From assembly GCA_024398495.1 (NCBI GenBank), contig JAKSJA010000003.1:25784-89783 (forward strand): 64,000 bases of DNA, written 5' to 3'. The position numbers were made by a program, and so were the translations under genes. Shown in pieces: positions 26,114 to 35,387 of the stretch (the stretch's first letter is position 1; each line of letters begins with the position of its first letter). This DNA is from Bacteroidaceae bacterium (GTDB taxonomy: Bacteria; Bacteroidota; Bacteroidia; Bacteroidales; Bacteroidaceae). The notes below the pieces were generated by a model. It searched no databases and was not told the DNA's origin. It saw only the letters and a list, made by a program, of their open reading frames with translations.

Positions 26114-28395
26114 AGCCTATAACCACTAAACTCATCATCGATCTTAAGAATTTCCGTTTTACCCATATCCATTTGATCCGTGCAATCTACTGGTAAAGGA
26201 TATATAGGTATTTCAGCACCTTTTCGCACATATACGGGCATTGCTTCCAAAGCAATATCTTCCTTCGTTATCCACATTCCATCAGAGACGACAAGTTCCC
26301 CATTGAAGAAATCAATCCATTCACCTTTCGGCAGATAGATGTCGCGCTTGTTTTCCGAATTCATCACTGGTGCAACAAGGAAATCACTACCGAAGAAATA
26401 TTCATCATCAATATGCCAGCACGTCCTGTCTTCTGGATATTGGTATATGAGCGCCTGCATAAGCGTAGAACCACTTTGTGTTGCCTTTTTGCTCTCACGC
26501 AATATGTAAGGTATAAGGGCATAACGTAACTTCCACCAGCGTTTCACTATATCCGCAACATTCGGATAATGCCATGGTTCGCGTTTATTCGTTCCATGAT
26601 ACCTAATGTGTGAGGTAAACACTCCAAACTGTGTCCATCTCACATACACATCATCATCAACGATGGAATTCATGAAGTTTGGCAATGTATGGAATCCCGG
26701 AACGTCATGACTCCAAAAAGCAAATCCCGACAGGTTAAAATGCAATCCTCCTTTTAATGAGCCTGCCATTCCATCCCAAGTCGAAGCACTGTCACCTCCC
26801 CAATGCAGAGGATAGCGCTGACAGCCTGCCCACGCTGCACGCGACCAAGCGATACCTTCGCCCGTTACATCTTTGGTAATCTCAAAGACAGCCTTTTGAT
26901 ATAATAAAGCATATAAATTCTGTAATCTTTCCGAGTCCAGTCCTTTATACGACGCATCCGTATGTATGTTTTCTCCAAAATCTGCCTTAATACATTTCAC
27001 ACCCATTGCAAGAAGGTCACGCAACAATCCTTTATACCATGTCGTTGCTTCTGGATTTGTAAAGTCAATGGTGCCTGCATAATCAAGATTTGAAAAATTG
27101 GAACCATTTGACACGACCTTATGTGTCAATGGGGCAATATAATCATGCTCACGCGCCTCATCAATCTGCTCAGCATCTTCAGCGATATAAGGCAACTGCC
27201 ATAACGAAGTTTTGAACCCCATTTCATACAAGTCATGTATAAATTTCTGAGGATTAGGGAAACGTGTTTCGTTGAATTTCCATTCACACAACCAGTCTGT
27301 CTTGAACCATCCTGTATCAATATGAATCACATCACAAGGGTAGTGTTCTGTTCGCAATTGATGACAGATTTTCATAATCTCTTGTGCTTCAAAATACGAC
27401 ATGCGACTCATCCATACACCGAAACTCCACAGAGGCGGCATCGTTGGATAACCTGTCAAATCTCTATATCCACGTATTATCTCTTCAATACTGTCACCAC
27501 CGATAAGGAAGACATCCAGAGAGGCGTAGTTGCTCAAGAACTGAACGGAACGCGTACTATGTCCCGCCAACGACAGTTTTGATTTGGAACTGGTATGGTA
27601 AAAACAACCGTACATCCTGCTTGATATGTAAAAAGGTATATTCTTATATGTACGTCTGTTGTTCACACCCTGTCCATCTTGGTTCTTCAAATAGAATGTC
27701 TGACCACTCAAGTCCATCTTCATAAAACGCTCGCCAGTACCGACGAAGCACTCATCCGACTTTGCCTCAAACGATATTGTAGCTCTCTCATTATCATTCT
27801 CCAGCTTACAGAAAGCCAGTGGCAGAGCATCATAACGTGGGGGAGAGAAATGGTCGTAGGCTGCAAGACGTATTTCCTTTTTACTATCAGGGAACAACCT
27901 TATGTCAAGCGTCTCCTGTGGTGCAGGCTGTAGATCACTCCAGTGGTCAATAGGCACTTCGCGAGTATTTATTACCGCACGTTGCTTACCATCCTTGGAA
28001 TATACTATCCACCCGTCCGACTTGCCATTTTCAGAAGCCCCCAACTGCATGAGCGTAAGAGGTTGTCTGCGCAATGACTTATTCATCTGTAGCATCATAC
28101 TCTCTTCACTAGGAGAAGTATTGTTATCCTCATCCATAAAGTCGATGAAAAGGCGAATAATCTTATCACCATACTGTCGCAATATCAATGTATAAACTTC
28201 CTGCTTATACTGGAAGTCTGCTTCCATCTCATTAGACTGTTTTTGCTTCTGAAACGGCACATCTATGCAAATATCTCCGTTTTTCTCATACACCTTTGCG
28301 GGCTTGTAAGCCTTCCATAGTGATTCTTCACGCCCATACTCTGAATCGAAATCCAGAAAATCGAACAGATGATAGTTTGTTATTTTCATTTCCAA
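26110..28395 (-). CDS. GH31 family alpha-glycosidase, alpha-xylosidase-like
   Basis: This 761-residue enzyme belongs to glycoside hydrolase family 31. The nucleophile motif is KADFGE (about residue 473), as in YicI-type alpha-xylosidases, and the acid/base lies in HWGGDSAS (about residue 533). PLWSFGVWMSRMSYFEAQE and IHIDTGWFK are typical barrel motifs. There is no signal peptide, so it probably acts in the cytoplasm on oligosaccharides. The start overlaps the end of the secreted beta-helix protein by 10 bases, so the two are likely a small plant-glycan pair. Alpha-xylosidase is the best guess; alpha-glucosidase is possible. Confidence 0.9.
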   Translation of the reverse strand: MEMKITNYHLFDFLDFDSEYGREESLWKAYKPAKVYEKNGDICIDVPFQKQKQSNEMEADFQYKQEVYTLILRQYGDKIIRLFIDFMDEDNNTSPSEESMMLQMNKSLRRQPLTLMQLGASENGKSDGWIVYSKDGKQRAVINTREVPIDHWSDLQPAPQETLDIRLFPDSKKEIRLAAYDHFSPPRYDALPLAFCKLENDNERATISFEAKSDECFVGTGERFMKMDLSGQTFYLKNQDGQGVNNRRTYKNIPFYISSRMYGCFYHTSSKSKLSLAGHSTRSVQFLSNYASLDVFLIGGDSIEEIIRGYRDLTGYPTMPPLWSFGVWMSRMSYFEAQEIMKICHQLRTEHYPCDVIHIDTGWFKTDWLCEWKFNETRFPNPQKFIHDLYEMGFKTSLWQLPYIAEDAEQIDEAREHDYIAPLTHKVVSNGSNFSNLDYAGTIDFTNPEATTWYKGLLRDLLAMGVKCIKADFGENIHTDASYKGLDSERLQNLYALLYQKAVFEITKDVTGEGIAWSRAAWAGCQRYPLHWGGDSASTWDGMAGSLKGGLHFNLSGFAFWSHDVPGFHTLPNFMNSIVDDDVYVRWTQFGVFTSHIRYHGTNKREPWHYPNVADIVKRWWKLRYALIPYILRESKKATQSGSTLMQALIYQYPEDRTCWHIDDEYFFGSDFLVAPVMNSENKRDIYLPKGEWIDFFNGELVVSDGMWITKEDIALEAMPVYVRKGAEIPIYPLPVDCTDQMDMGKTEILKIDDEFSGYRL

Positions 28396-30077
28396 ATTAT
28401 ATTAGGACCCGGATTGTTATCACCGAACTTCGGTTCCGGGCACCAGTTGTTTTCAATAGTAAATCCGTCTGTCTTCGCATCAAGATAGATGTAAAAACCA
28501 CGGTCATTAGTTGCATACGGAGCAATACCCAGTTTGTCTATGTTGTTGTTTGATATCACTGAGCCCGGTTGATTGCTGAGGGTGTAGATACCACCGGTAT
28601 CATAAAGCATACGCGCAAAGTCCGACACCTCATTACCCATGATGCAGTTGTTTCTCATACCGGTATCCTGCGATGTCCATCCCCAACCGATACATATCCC
28701 AGAATAATTTACACGACTGACACGATTACCATTCACATTACAGTTGCGCACATAGCCAAGTCCTATGCCCACCGCACCCCAGTCTTCATTCGTTGCATCA
28801 TCGATGTTGTTACTCTGGATATTTATCTTAGATGTAAACTCCTCATCACTCTGTTTGTATGGAATATGTACTTCCGTACCTTCGCCAAACCATCCTGCAA
28901 GAATGGCAGTACCGCCAATATCCTCGAACGTATTACCCTGTATAGTACAGTCGGTTACAGCATATTTCAAGTCAAGAGCCGTTGCTCCAAGATGCGAGAA
29001 GTAGCACTTGTTGAAATTGATATTTTCACTCCATTCAACGCACACGGCAGCCACAGGGCGTTCTATCCATGCCTGATTTTCCAAATCCTTATCCCAAGGA
29101 AGCCCCTCTTTATCCAGTTTGTATGCATCTATCAATGGGAAACCGCCCTGCAATGTCACATGACCAAAATCAGAAGGCCGGTTCCATGACGCATATTCAA
29201 AATTTATCCCCACAAAATTTATGTTTTTTACCTTACCGAAGCGCGTACCCTGCACAATCAGCAATTGTTCTGTCTGTGCAGCCACGATATCGGTATTTTT
29301 TATGATTTCACCGGCTTTTGGATAATAGTATATCTTTCCTTCAGGACTTTCGTACCATTCCCCCGGCTCATCAACAAGGCACAAAGCATTTTGCAGGCAG
29401 AATGAAGAGTTACCCTTCTCACCACCTATAACCGGCTGTGGCCATGGATGCGAAAACTCCAGATAAGATTCCGGCTCAGCAAACCTTACCACCGTCCTGT
29501 CTTTGTCCACCTTATCCTGTTCAATACTTTTCACACGCAGTATTGCTATTGCCCATCTCTGGTGCACAAGCATCTCCAGAGCCGGTTCCTGTTGTAACTT
29601 CTTCAGATTTTGTGGAGTCGGTATCGTTATGCTGCACGCTGTCTTGTCAAAGTCAAGCATTCTCTCCAACTTATTCTCGCCAAACTGTGTTGAACGCAAA
29701 GCTTTTCTACCGTTTACCCATAATTGTCTTATCATCAAAGGTTTTCCATTCTGTCGTGGAACATCAGCCACCCACAACTTTCCTTCTCTCGTCCAAGACG
29801 ATATGCCAACCTTGCCGCTTATTCGGGCATTATTTCCTTTCAACGTGATATAACTATCCTCCTGACGCAGATACAACGGTTGATGCAACACATATTCATT
29901 TCCCTCAAGCATGATGTCAATGTTTTCCTGTGCCCCCACTTCGGCGAGCCTGTGCATCTCACGAGCCGTCCGTACAGCACTTGCAATATCTCCATCTTTA
30001 GTCACATAGATGACAGCCGCAGACGTGACACTACATACAAACAGCAACAAACTGATTACGATAATCTTTTTCTTCAT
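28386..30077 (-). CDS. Secreted right-handed beta-helix protein, possible glycoside hydrolase
   Basis: A signal peptide (KKKIIVISLLLFVCSVTSAA) precedes a 540-residue parallel beta-helix protein. Beta-helix turns are visible in the second half as repeated N-rich strands (CTIQGNTFEDIGGTAIL, KINIQSNNIDDA, CNVNGNRVSRVNYSGI, NCIMGNEVSDFARM, SVISNNNIDKLG). The N-terminal part contains QLWVNGRKALRSTQF, a pattern seen in beta-helix glycosidases such as GH141, so I suspect an exo-acting glycosidase on pectin or hemicellulose, with the sugar unknown. It heads the run with the GH31 enzyme. A TACCTTTG element lies 4 bases before the ATG. Confidence 0.8.
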   Translation of the reverse strand: MKKKIIVISLLLFVCSVTSAAVIYVTKDGDIASAVRTAREMHRLAEVGAQENIDIMLEGNEYVLHQPLYLRQEDSYITLKGNNARISGKVGISSWTREGKLWVADVPRQNGKPLMIRQLWVNGRKALRSTQFGENKLERMLDFDKTACSITIPTPQNLKKLQQEPALEMLVHQRWAIAILRVKSIEQDKVDKDRTVVRFAEPESYLEFSHPWPQPVIGGEKGNSSFCLQNALCLVDEPGEWYESPEGKIYYYPKAGEIIKNTDIVAAQTEQLLIVQGTRFGKVKNINFVGINFEYASWNRPSDFGHVTLQGGFPLIDAYKLDKEGLPWDKDLENQAWIERPVAAVCVEWSENINFNKCYFSHLGATALDLKYAVTDCTIQGNTFEDIGGTAILAGWFGEGTEVHIPYKQSDEEFTSKINIQSNNIDDATNEDWGAVGIGLGYVRNCNVNGNRVSRVNYSGICIGWGWTSQDTGMRNNCIMGNEVSDFARMLYDTGGIYTLSNQPGSVISNNNIDKLGIAPYATNDRGFYIYLDAKTDGFTIENNWCPEPKFGDNNPGPNIIWK

Positions 30078-30081
30078 GCTA

Positions 30082-30089
30082 CAAAGGTA
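30082..30089 (-). promoter_or_regulatory. -7 element 4 bases from the beta-helix gene start
   Basis: TACCTTTG on the minus strand (30089-30082) is separated from the ATG (30077-30075) by only 4 bases, so transcription should begin at or next to the start codon. A CAAA at 30115-30118 (TTTG on this strand) is 25 bases away, longer than ideal. Confidence 0.55.
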
Positions 30090-30173
30090 ATAAACATTTG
30101 CAATTTATCCCTTACAAATGTTTTTTATTTCTGCATAAAAAAAGAAGAGTCTTCATTTCTATACATTCAATTA

Positions 30174-30204
30174 TTTGTTGGCTTTTCGTTTTTTTGTATC
30201 TTTG
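30174..30204 (+). promoter_or_regulatory. Promoter of the rsfS-ftsH-cdsA operon
   Basis: TTTG (30174-30177), 19 bases, then TATCTTTG (30197-30204) matches the consensus fully. The rsfS ATG at 30224 follows after 19 bases. Confidence 0.8.
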
Positions 30205-30223
30205 CAACGCAAATATATTATAA

Positions 30224-30571
30224 ATGAAGAAAGATTTAGTTAAGATTATTACTGCCGGAATTCAGGAAAAGAAAGGAGAAGACATTGTTATCATCGACCT
30301 ACGCAAGATTGAGGGTGCTATATGCAATTATTTCGTTATTGCACAAGGGAACTCGCCCACGCAGGTGGAGGCAATTGCTGATTCTGTGATAGACTTCACG
30401 ACAAAGGAAAAGGAAAAGCCGATTCATACTATAGGACTTGAGAACTGCCAGTGGGTTGCCATCGACTATACAGATGTGATGGTACACATCTTCTTACCTG
30501 AATATCGCAGTTACTACGACATTGAGCATCTGTGGGAAGATGCAAAAATAAAAACCATTCCAAATAATTGA
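30224..30571 (+). CDS. rsfS: Ribosome silencing factor RsfS
   Basis: RsfS (Iojap/YbeB family) binds ribosomal protein L14 and blocks subunit joining under starvation. The 115-residue length and the signatures DIVIIDLRKIEGAICNYFVIAQG, GLENCQWVAIDYTDVMVHIF and YDIEHLWEDA are characteristic. It starts the operon and lies 4 bases before ftsH, an arrangement I have seen often in Bacteroidetes. Confidence 0.94.
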   Translation: MKKDLVKIITAGIQEKKGEDIVIIDLRKIEGAICNYFVIAQGNSPTQVEAIADSVIDFTTKEKEKPIHTIGLENCQWVAIDYTDVMVHIFLPEYRSYYDIEHLWEDAKIKTIPNN

Positions 30572-30575
30572 CAAA

Positions 30576-32594
30576 ATGGAACAAGACAATAAGAGAAGAC
30601 AGGGTAATTTTCCTCAGCAGGACAACCAGCAACGTCCGAAAATGCCAAAGTTCAACCCGATGTGGATTTACACCATCGTGTTGGCCATCCTCATAGGCTT
30701 GTGGATGAGCAACAACAATGAAGAAGCGGGTATCCACAAAACTGCCGACTATTCGGAATTCAAGAAGATGATTGTGAATGGATATGCCGAGAAAATAGCC
30801 ATAAATACCGATGAAAAGGAAATTCACATGTATGTGAAAGGTGAATTTTATCGTAAGGTATTCAAGAAGACTGCACAGCAGTTAGGCGAAAACTCCTACG
30901 TGACGGTAAACTACGGTTCTGTCGATAAGGTGGAAGAATTTCTCGATGCATCCGCAAAAAAAGGTCATTTCACAGGTAAGATAACTTACGAGAAGAAAGA
31001 AGGAGGAATACTTTGGACGATATTCTTACAGGCACTACCTATTATATTGTTCTTTGCTATCTGGATATTCATCTTCCGCAAGATAGGCTCTGGCAGTGGC
31101 ATGGGTGGTGGCATATTCAGCGTCGGTAAAAGTAAAGCGAAGATGTACGACAAGAATGGTGACAACAAGATAGATGTCACGTTCAAGGATGTTGCAGGGC
31201 AAGCTGAAGCAAAACAAGAAGTGCAGGAAATTGTTGATTTCTTGAAGAACCCGAAAAAATACACCGAACTCGGTGGTAAGATTCCAAAGGGAGCATTGCT
31301 CGTAGGTCCTCCGGGAACAGGAAAGACACTGTTGGCAAAGGCTGTTGCGGGCGAAGCTGGTGTACCGTTCTTCTCCATGAGTGGCTCTGACTTCGTAGAG
31401 ATGTTTGTAGGTGTCGGTGCAAGCAGGGTGCGCGACCTTTTCCGTCAGGCAAAAGAAAAAGCACCATGTATCATCTTTATCGATGAAATCGATGCTGTCG
31501 GCAGGGCAAGAAGCAAAAATCCTGCAATGGGAGGCAATGATGAAAGAGAGAACACCCTCAACCAACTGCTGACGGAGATGGACGGATTCGGCACTAACTC
31601 TGGCGTAATCATACTGGCTGCCACAAACCGTGCAGACATGCTCGACAAGGCATTGTTGCGTGCAGGGCGTTTCGACCGTCAGATACATGTTGACTTACCT
31701 GATCTCAACGAGAGAAAGGAAGTGTTCTTGGTGCATCTGAAACCGATAAAACTGGATAAGACAGTCGATGTGGATCTGTTGGCACGACAGACTCCTGGAT
31801 TCTCCGGTGCAGACATCGCCAACGTCTGCAACGAGGCTGCACTCATCGCTGCGCGTCATAATAAGAAGAAAGTAGGGAAACAGGATTTTCTCGATGCTGT
31901 TGACCGTATCATAGGCGGTCTTGAGAAAAAGACAAAGGTTATGACTGCTGACGAAAAACGCTCCATAGCACTCCATGAGGCAGGACACGCCACGTTGTCA
32001 TGGTTCCTCGAATATGCTGACCCTTTGATAAAAGTGACAATAGTGCCACGTGGCAACGCACTCGGTGCCGCATGGTATCTGCCGGAAGAACGACAGATTA
32101 CTACCAAGGAGCAGATGCAGGATGAAGTATGTGCCTTATTGGGAGGACGTGCAGCGGAAGAATTGTTTACAGGTCACATCTCTACTGGAGCGATGAATGA
32201 CCTTGAACGCGCCACGAAACAAGTGTATGCCATGGTGGCATACGTAGGCATGAGCGACAAGTTGCCGAATCTCTGCTATTACAACAATCAGGAATATCAA
32301 TTCCAAAAACCATATTCCGAGGCAACGGCAGAACTCATCGACCAGGAAGCAAAGAGCCTCATCGCGGAGCAGTATGCAAGGGCAAAAGAACTGCTGAAGG
32401 AACATGCAGAAGGACATAACCAGTTGGCACAACTGCTCATTGACAGGGAAGTGATATTTGCAGAAGACGTGGAAAACATCTTCGGCAAGCGACCTTTTGC
32501 ATCACGTACTGAAGAACTGCTGGAAGCGCCGCAGAAGTCAGAAACAAAGACGAGAAAGAGAAACAGTAAACCTAAAGAGGAGGCACAGGAATGA
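30576..32594 (+). CDS. ftsH: ATP-dependent zinc metalloprotease FtsH
   Basis: FtsH is a membrane AAA+ protease that degrades misfolded membrane proteins and regulators such as LpxC. Two membrane segments (about residues 25-45 and 145-165) flank a small periplasmic domain. Walker A GPPGTGKT is at about residue 245, the second region of homology [20 protein letters not shown] follows, and the zinc site HEAGH is at about 467. The C-terminus is charged ([14 protein letters not shown]). Length 672 residues is normal. It overlaps cdsA by 4 bases. Confidence 0.97.
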   Translation: MEQDNKRRQGNFPQQDNQQRPKMPKFNPMWIYTIVLAILIGLWMSNNNEEAGIHKTADYSEFKKMIVNGYAEKIAINTDEKEIHMYVKGEFYRKVFKKTAQQLGENSYVTVNYGSVDKVEEFLDASAKKGHFTGKITYEKKEGGILWTIFLQALPIILFFAIWIFIFRKIGSGSGMGGGIFSVGKSKAKMYDKNGDNKIDVTFKDVAGQAEAKQEVQEIVDFLKNPKKYTELGGKIPKGALLVGPPGTGKTLLAKAVAGEAGVPFFSMSGSDFVEMFVGVGASRVRDLFRQAKEKAPCIIFIDEIDAVGRARSKNPAMGGNDERENTLNQLLTEMDGFGTNSGVIILAATNRADMLDKALLRAGRFDRQIHVDLPDLNERKEVFLVHLKPIKLDKTVDVDLLARQTPGFSGADIANVCNEAALIAARHNKKKVGKQDFLDAVDRIIGGLEKKTKVMTADEKRSIALHEAGHATLSWFLEYADPLIKVTIVPRGNALGAAWYLPEERQITTKEQMQDEVCALLGGRAAEELFTGHISTGAMNDLERATKQVYAMVAYVGMSDKLPNLCYYNNQEYQFQKPYSEATAELIDQEAKSLIAEQYARAKELLKEHAEGHNQLAQLLIDREVIFAEDVENIFGKRPFASRTEELLEAPQKSETKTRKRNSKPKEEAQE

Positions 32595-33442
32595 AAAATC
32601 TAATCATAAGATCGGTGACAGGCATCCTGTACGTTGCAATAATAATAGCATCGTTTCTAAAACCTATCGCGATGATAGGGCTGTTCGCTCTGATAACAGG
32701 CATGACCATATGGGAATTTACAGGATTGATAAACGACAAAGTGAATGCCAATGTAAACCGTTTCATCACCACCATTGCCGGCGTGTACTTGTTCATAGCC
32801 ATAACTGCTTTCTGCAGCGATTTCATCCCTACTGGAGCAGTGTTCATACCTTATATCGTGACACTCATCTATCTATTTGTAGCAGAATTATATACGAAAA
32901 ATACGCAGCCTATAGTTACATGGGCATACACAATGCTCTCACAAATGTGGATTGCTGTAGGCTTTGCTATGATAAGTGTCATCTCGTACGTGGCACAGGA
33001 GTATTACACTACGTTTTCTTTCGTTTTACCATTGAGCATATTCATAATGATATGGATGAACGATACTGGTGCATACTGTACAGGAAGTCTCATGGGCAAA
33101 CACAAGCTGTTTCCGCGCATATCTCCTAATAAGAGTTGGGAAGGCAGTATCGGTGGTGGAGTATTCGTCATCATCGTATCAATAGTTATTGCCTATTTTG
33201 TGCAGAAATATGACCTGCAATGTCCTTTGAAAAGTACATTACAATGGATAGGCTTAGGACTTGTAGTCATCATCTTCGGTACATGGGGTGACCTTATAGA
33301 ATCACTCTTCAAACGTACTCTCGGCATCAAAGACAGCGGTACGATATTGCCGGGACATGGTGGAATGCTTGACCGTTTCGACTCGGCATTGCTCGCGTTT
33401 CCTGCTACCGTAGTGTATGTTTATACAATAAGTATGGTATAA
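32591..33442 (+). CDS. cdsA: Phosphatidate cytidylyltransferase
   Basis: CdsA makes CDP-diacylglycerol, the branch point of phospholipid synthesis. It is a 283-residue membrane protein with about eight hydrophobic segments. The signature motifs NDTGAYCTGSLMGKHKLFP, SPNKSWEGS and KRTLGIKDSGTILPGHGGML are intact near the C-terminus. Placement after ftsH and before lpxB groups envelope lipid functions. Confidence 0.96.
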   Translation: MKNLIIRSVTGILYVAIIIASFLKPIAMIGLFALITGMTIWEFTGLINDKVNANVNRFITTIAGVYLFIAITAFCSDFIPTGAVFIPYIVTLIYLFVAELYTKNTQPIVTWAYTMLSQMWIAVGFAMISVISYVAQEYYTTFSFVLPLSIFIMIWMNDTGAYCTGSLMGKHKLFPRISPNKSWEGSIGGGVFVIIVSIVIAYFVQKYDLQCPLKSTLQWIGLGLVVIIFGTWGDLIESLFKRTLGIKDSGTILPGHGGMLDRFDSALLAFPATVVYVYTISMV

Positions 33443-33455
33443 TTATCAATTCAAT

Positions 33456-34229
33456 ATGAATCGTCCACTAATACTAATATCCAATGACGATGGATTCAGG
33501 GCAAAAGGCATAAACTGTCTAATAGATATGGTCAAAGAGATTGGCGATGTCATTGTCTGCGCACCTAATTCCGCAAGATCAGGATTTTCGAGTGCCTTCT
33601 CAGGATTGGAATACCTGACACTCAAAAGACAAATGACAAAGACAAATGGTGAGCCTTATGATGACAATGTGCAAATGTGGTACACCAACGGAACTCCTGT
33701 TGACTGCATCAAGTTGGCATGGGATCAACTATGCGACAGAAAACCAGACATCATCATCAGTGGCATCAACCACGGAGACAACTCTACTGTCAACAACCAT
33801 TATTCCGGTACCGTGGGAGTAGCAAAAGAAGGATGTCTGAAAGGTGTTCCGTCCGTTGCATTCTCTCTCTGCGATTTCGACAAAGATGCAAATTTCGACC
33901 CGATGAAACCGTATGTAAAAAAGATTGTGAAGAAGGTATTGAAAGAGGGGTTGCCTCATGGAACATTCCTGAATGTGAACTTTCCAAAGGCAACAAACTT
34001 CAAAGGTGTACGTCTTTGCAGGATGACATTTGCACAATGGGTAAACGAAGTATATAAGTGTGCTCATCCACGCGGCTTCGACTATTTCTGGCTCGTAGGA
34101 CATTTGGAAAATGCAGAACCTGATGCAGAAGAAACAGACCAATGGGCATTGAATCACGATTATATTGCCATTACGCCAACTACCATTGACGTAACAGATT
34201 ACAATCTACTGAAAACGTGGAAACTCTAA
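33456..34229 (+). CDS. surE: 5'/3'-nucleotidase SurE
   Basis: SurE is a metal-dependent phosphatase of nucleoside monophosphates linked to stationary-phase survival. The metal-binding ISNDDGFRAKG at the N-terminus, SARSGFS, TNGTPVDC and SGINHGDNS are all present. The 257-residue length is typical. It lies 13 bases after cdsA and 6 bases before lpxB. Confidence 0.96.
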   Translation: MNRPLILISNDDGFRAKGINCLIDMVKEIGDVIVCAPNSARSGFSSAFSGLEYLTLKRQMTKTNGEPYDDNVQMWYTNGTPVDCIKLAWDQLCDRKPDIIISGINHGDNSTVNNHYSGTVGVAKEGCLKGVPSVAFSLCDFDKDANFDPMKPYVKKIVKKVLKEGLPHGTFLNVNFPKATNFKGVRLCRMTFAQWVNEVYKCAHPRGFDYFWLVGHLENAEPDAEETDQWALNHDYIAITPTTIDVTDYNLLKTWKL

Positions 34230-34235
34230 CGTGCA

Positions 34236-35366
34236 ATGAAATACTATCTCATAGCAGGAGAAGCAAGTGGTGATCTGCATGCCAGCTGTCTCATGGAGAA
34301 GCTGAAGAAGCATGATAAAGAGGCAGAATTTCGATTTTTCGGTGGAGATAAGATGACTGCTGCTGCACCAGACGGATGCAGAAAACACTACAGAGAACTT
34401 GCCTACATGGGATTTATTCCAGTGTTGCTCCATCTACGGACAATACTAAGGAATATGCGGTACTGCAAACAGGACATAATGGAATGGCAACCGGATGTTA
34501 TCATCCTCATTGACTATCCTGGGTTTAACCTGAGTATTGCGAAATTCATCCACAAGCACACATCAATTCCTGTCTATTACTATATCCTTCCAAAGATATG
34601 GGCATGGAAGGAATACCGTATCAAGAACATGAAACGGGACATTGACAAACGTTATTCCATCTTGCCATTCGAAACCGCTTTCTTTGAAGGGAAACATGAC
34701 TGCAAGATTGAATATGTCGGCAATCCTACTGTCGGTGAAATCATGCATTTTCAAGAGGGAAAGGAGCAATCTTCTAATGGCACGATAGCACTTTTGGCAG
34801 GAAGTAGAAAACAGGAAATAAAAGACAACCTGCCAATGATGCTGGAAGCAGCAAAAGCATTTCCAGAATACCGTTTCATCATTGCGGGAGCACCGGGGAT
34901 AGAACCATCATATTACAATAAATTCATATCCGCATATTCCACCACAGACACCAATGTCAGCATTCTGTTTGGGCAGACATACAATATATTGTCTTCATCC
35001 GCAGCAGCACTTGTAACAAGTGGTACTGCAACCCTCGAAACTGCCCTTTTCAACGTACCACAAGTAGTATGTTACTACACTCCACTTGCACCTCTTACGG
35101 GTTGGCTGAAAAAGAAAATATTGAAAGTAAAATATATATCTCTTGTTAATCTGATAGTGAACAGAGAACTGGTTACAGAACTCGTAGCACAGAGCATGAC
35201 AGTAAAAAACATCATTGATGAACTGAAAAAAATTCTTCCGGGAAATACAAAGCGCGAAGATATGTTGAAAGGATACGAAGAGATGAGAGCACTCTTAGGT
35301 ACGGAGAATGCCGCAGAGAACACAGCGGTATCCATCATAAAATCCCTACACGAAAAACAAGGATAA
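34236..35366 (+). CDS. lpxB: Lipid-A-disaccharide synthase
   Basis: LpxB is a GT19 glycosyltransferase that joins UDP-diacylglucosamine and lipid X to form the lipid A disaccharide. The N-terminal YLIAGEASGDLHAS, the membrane-edge stretch IDYPGFNLSIAKF, YYILPKIWAWKEYRIKNMK and the C-terminal SGTATLETALFNVPQVVCY are diagnostic. Length 376 residues is normal. The gene continues the envelope operon and precedes the DsbD-like gene by 21 bases. Confidence 0.96.
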   Translation: MKYYLIAGEASGDLHASCLMEKLKKHDKEAEFRFFGGDKMTAAAPDGCRKHYRELAYMGFIPVLLHLRTILRNMRYCKQDIMEWQPDVIILIDYPGFNLSIAKFIHKHTSIPVYYYILPKIWAWKEYRIKNMKRDIDKRYSILPFETAFFEGKHDCKIEYVGNPTVGEIMHFQEGKEQSSNGTIALLAGSRKQEIKDNLPMMLEAAKAFPEYRFIIAGAPGIEPSYYNKFISAYSTTDTNVSILFGQTYNILSSSAAALVTSGTATLETALFNVPQVVCYYTPLAPLTGWLKKKILKVKYISLVNLIVNRELVTELVAQSMTVKNIIDELKKILPGNTKREDMLKGYEEMRALLGTENAAENTAVSIIKSLHEKQG

Positions 35367-35387
35367 TAATACACCCTTATCATATAT

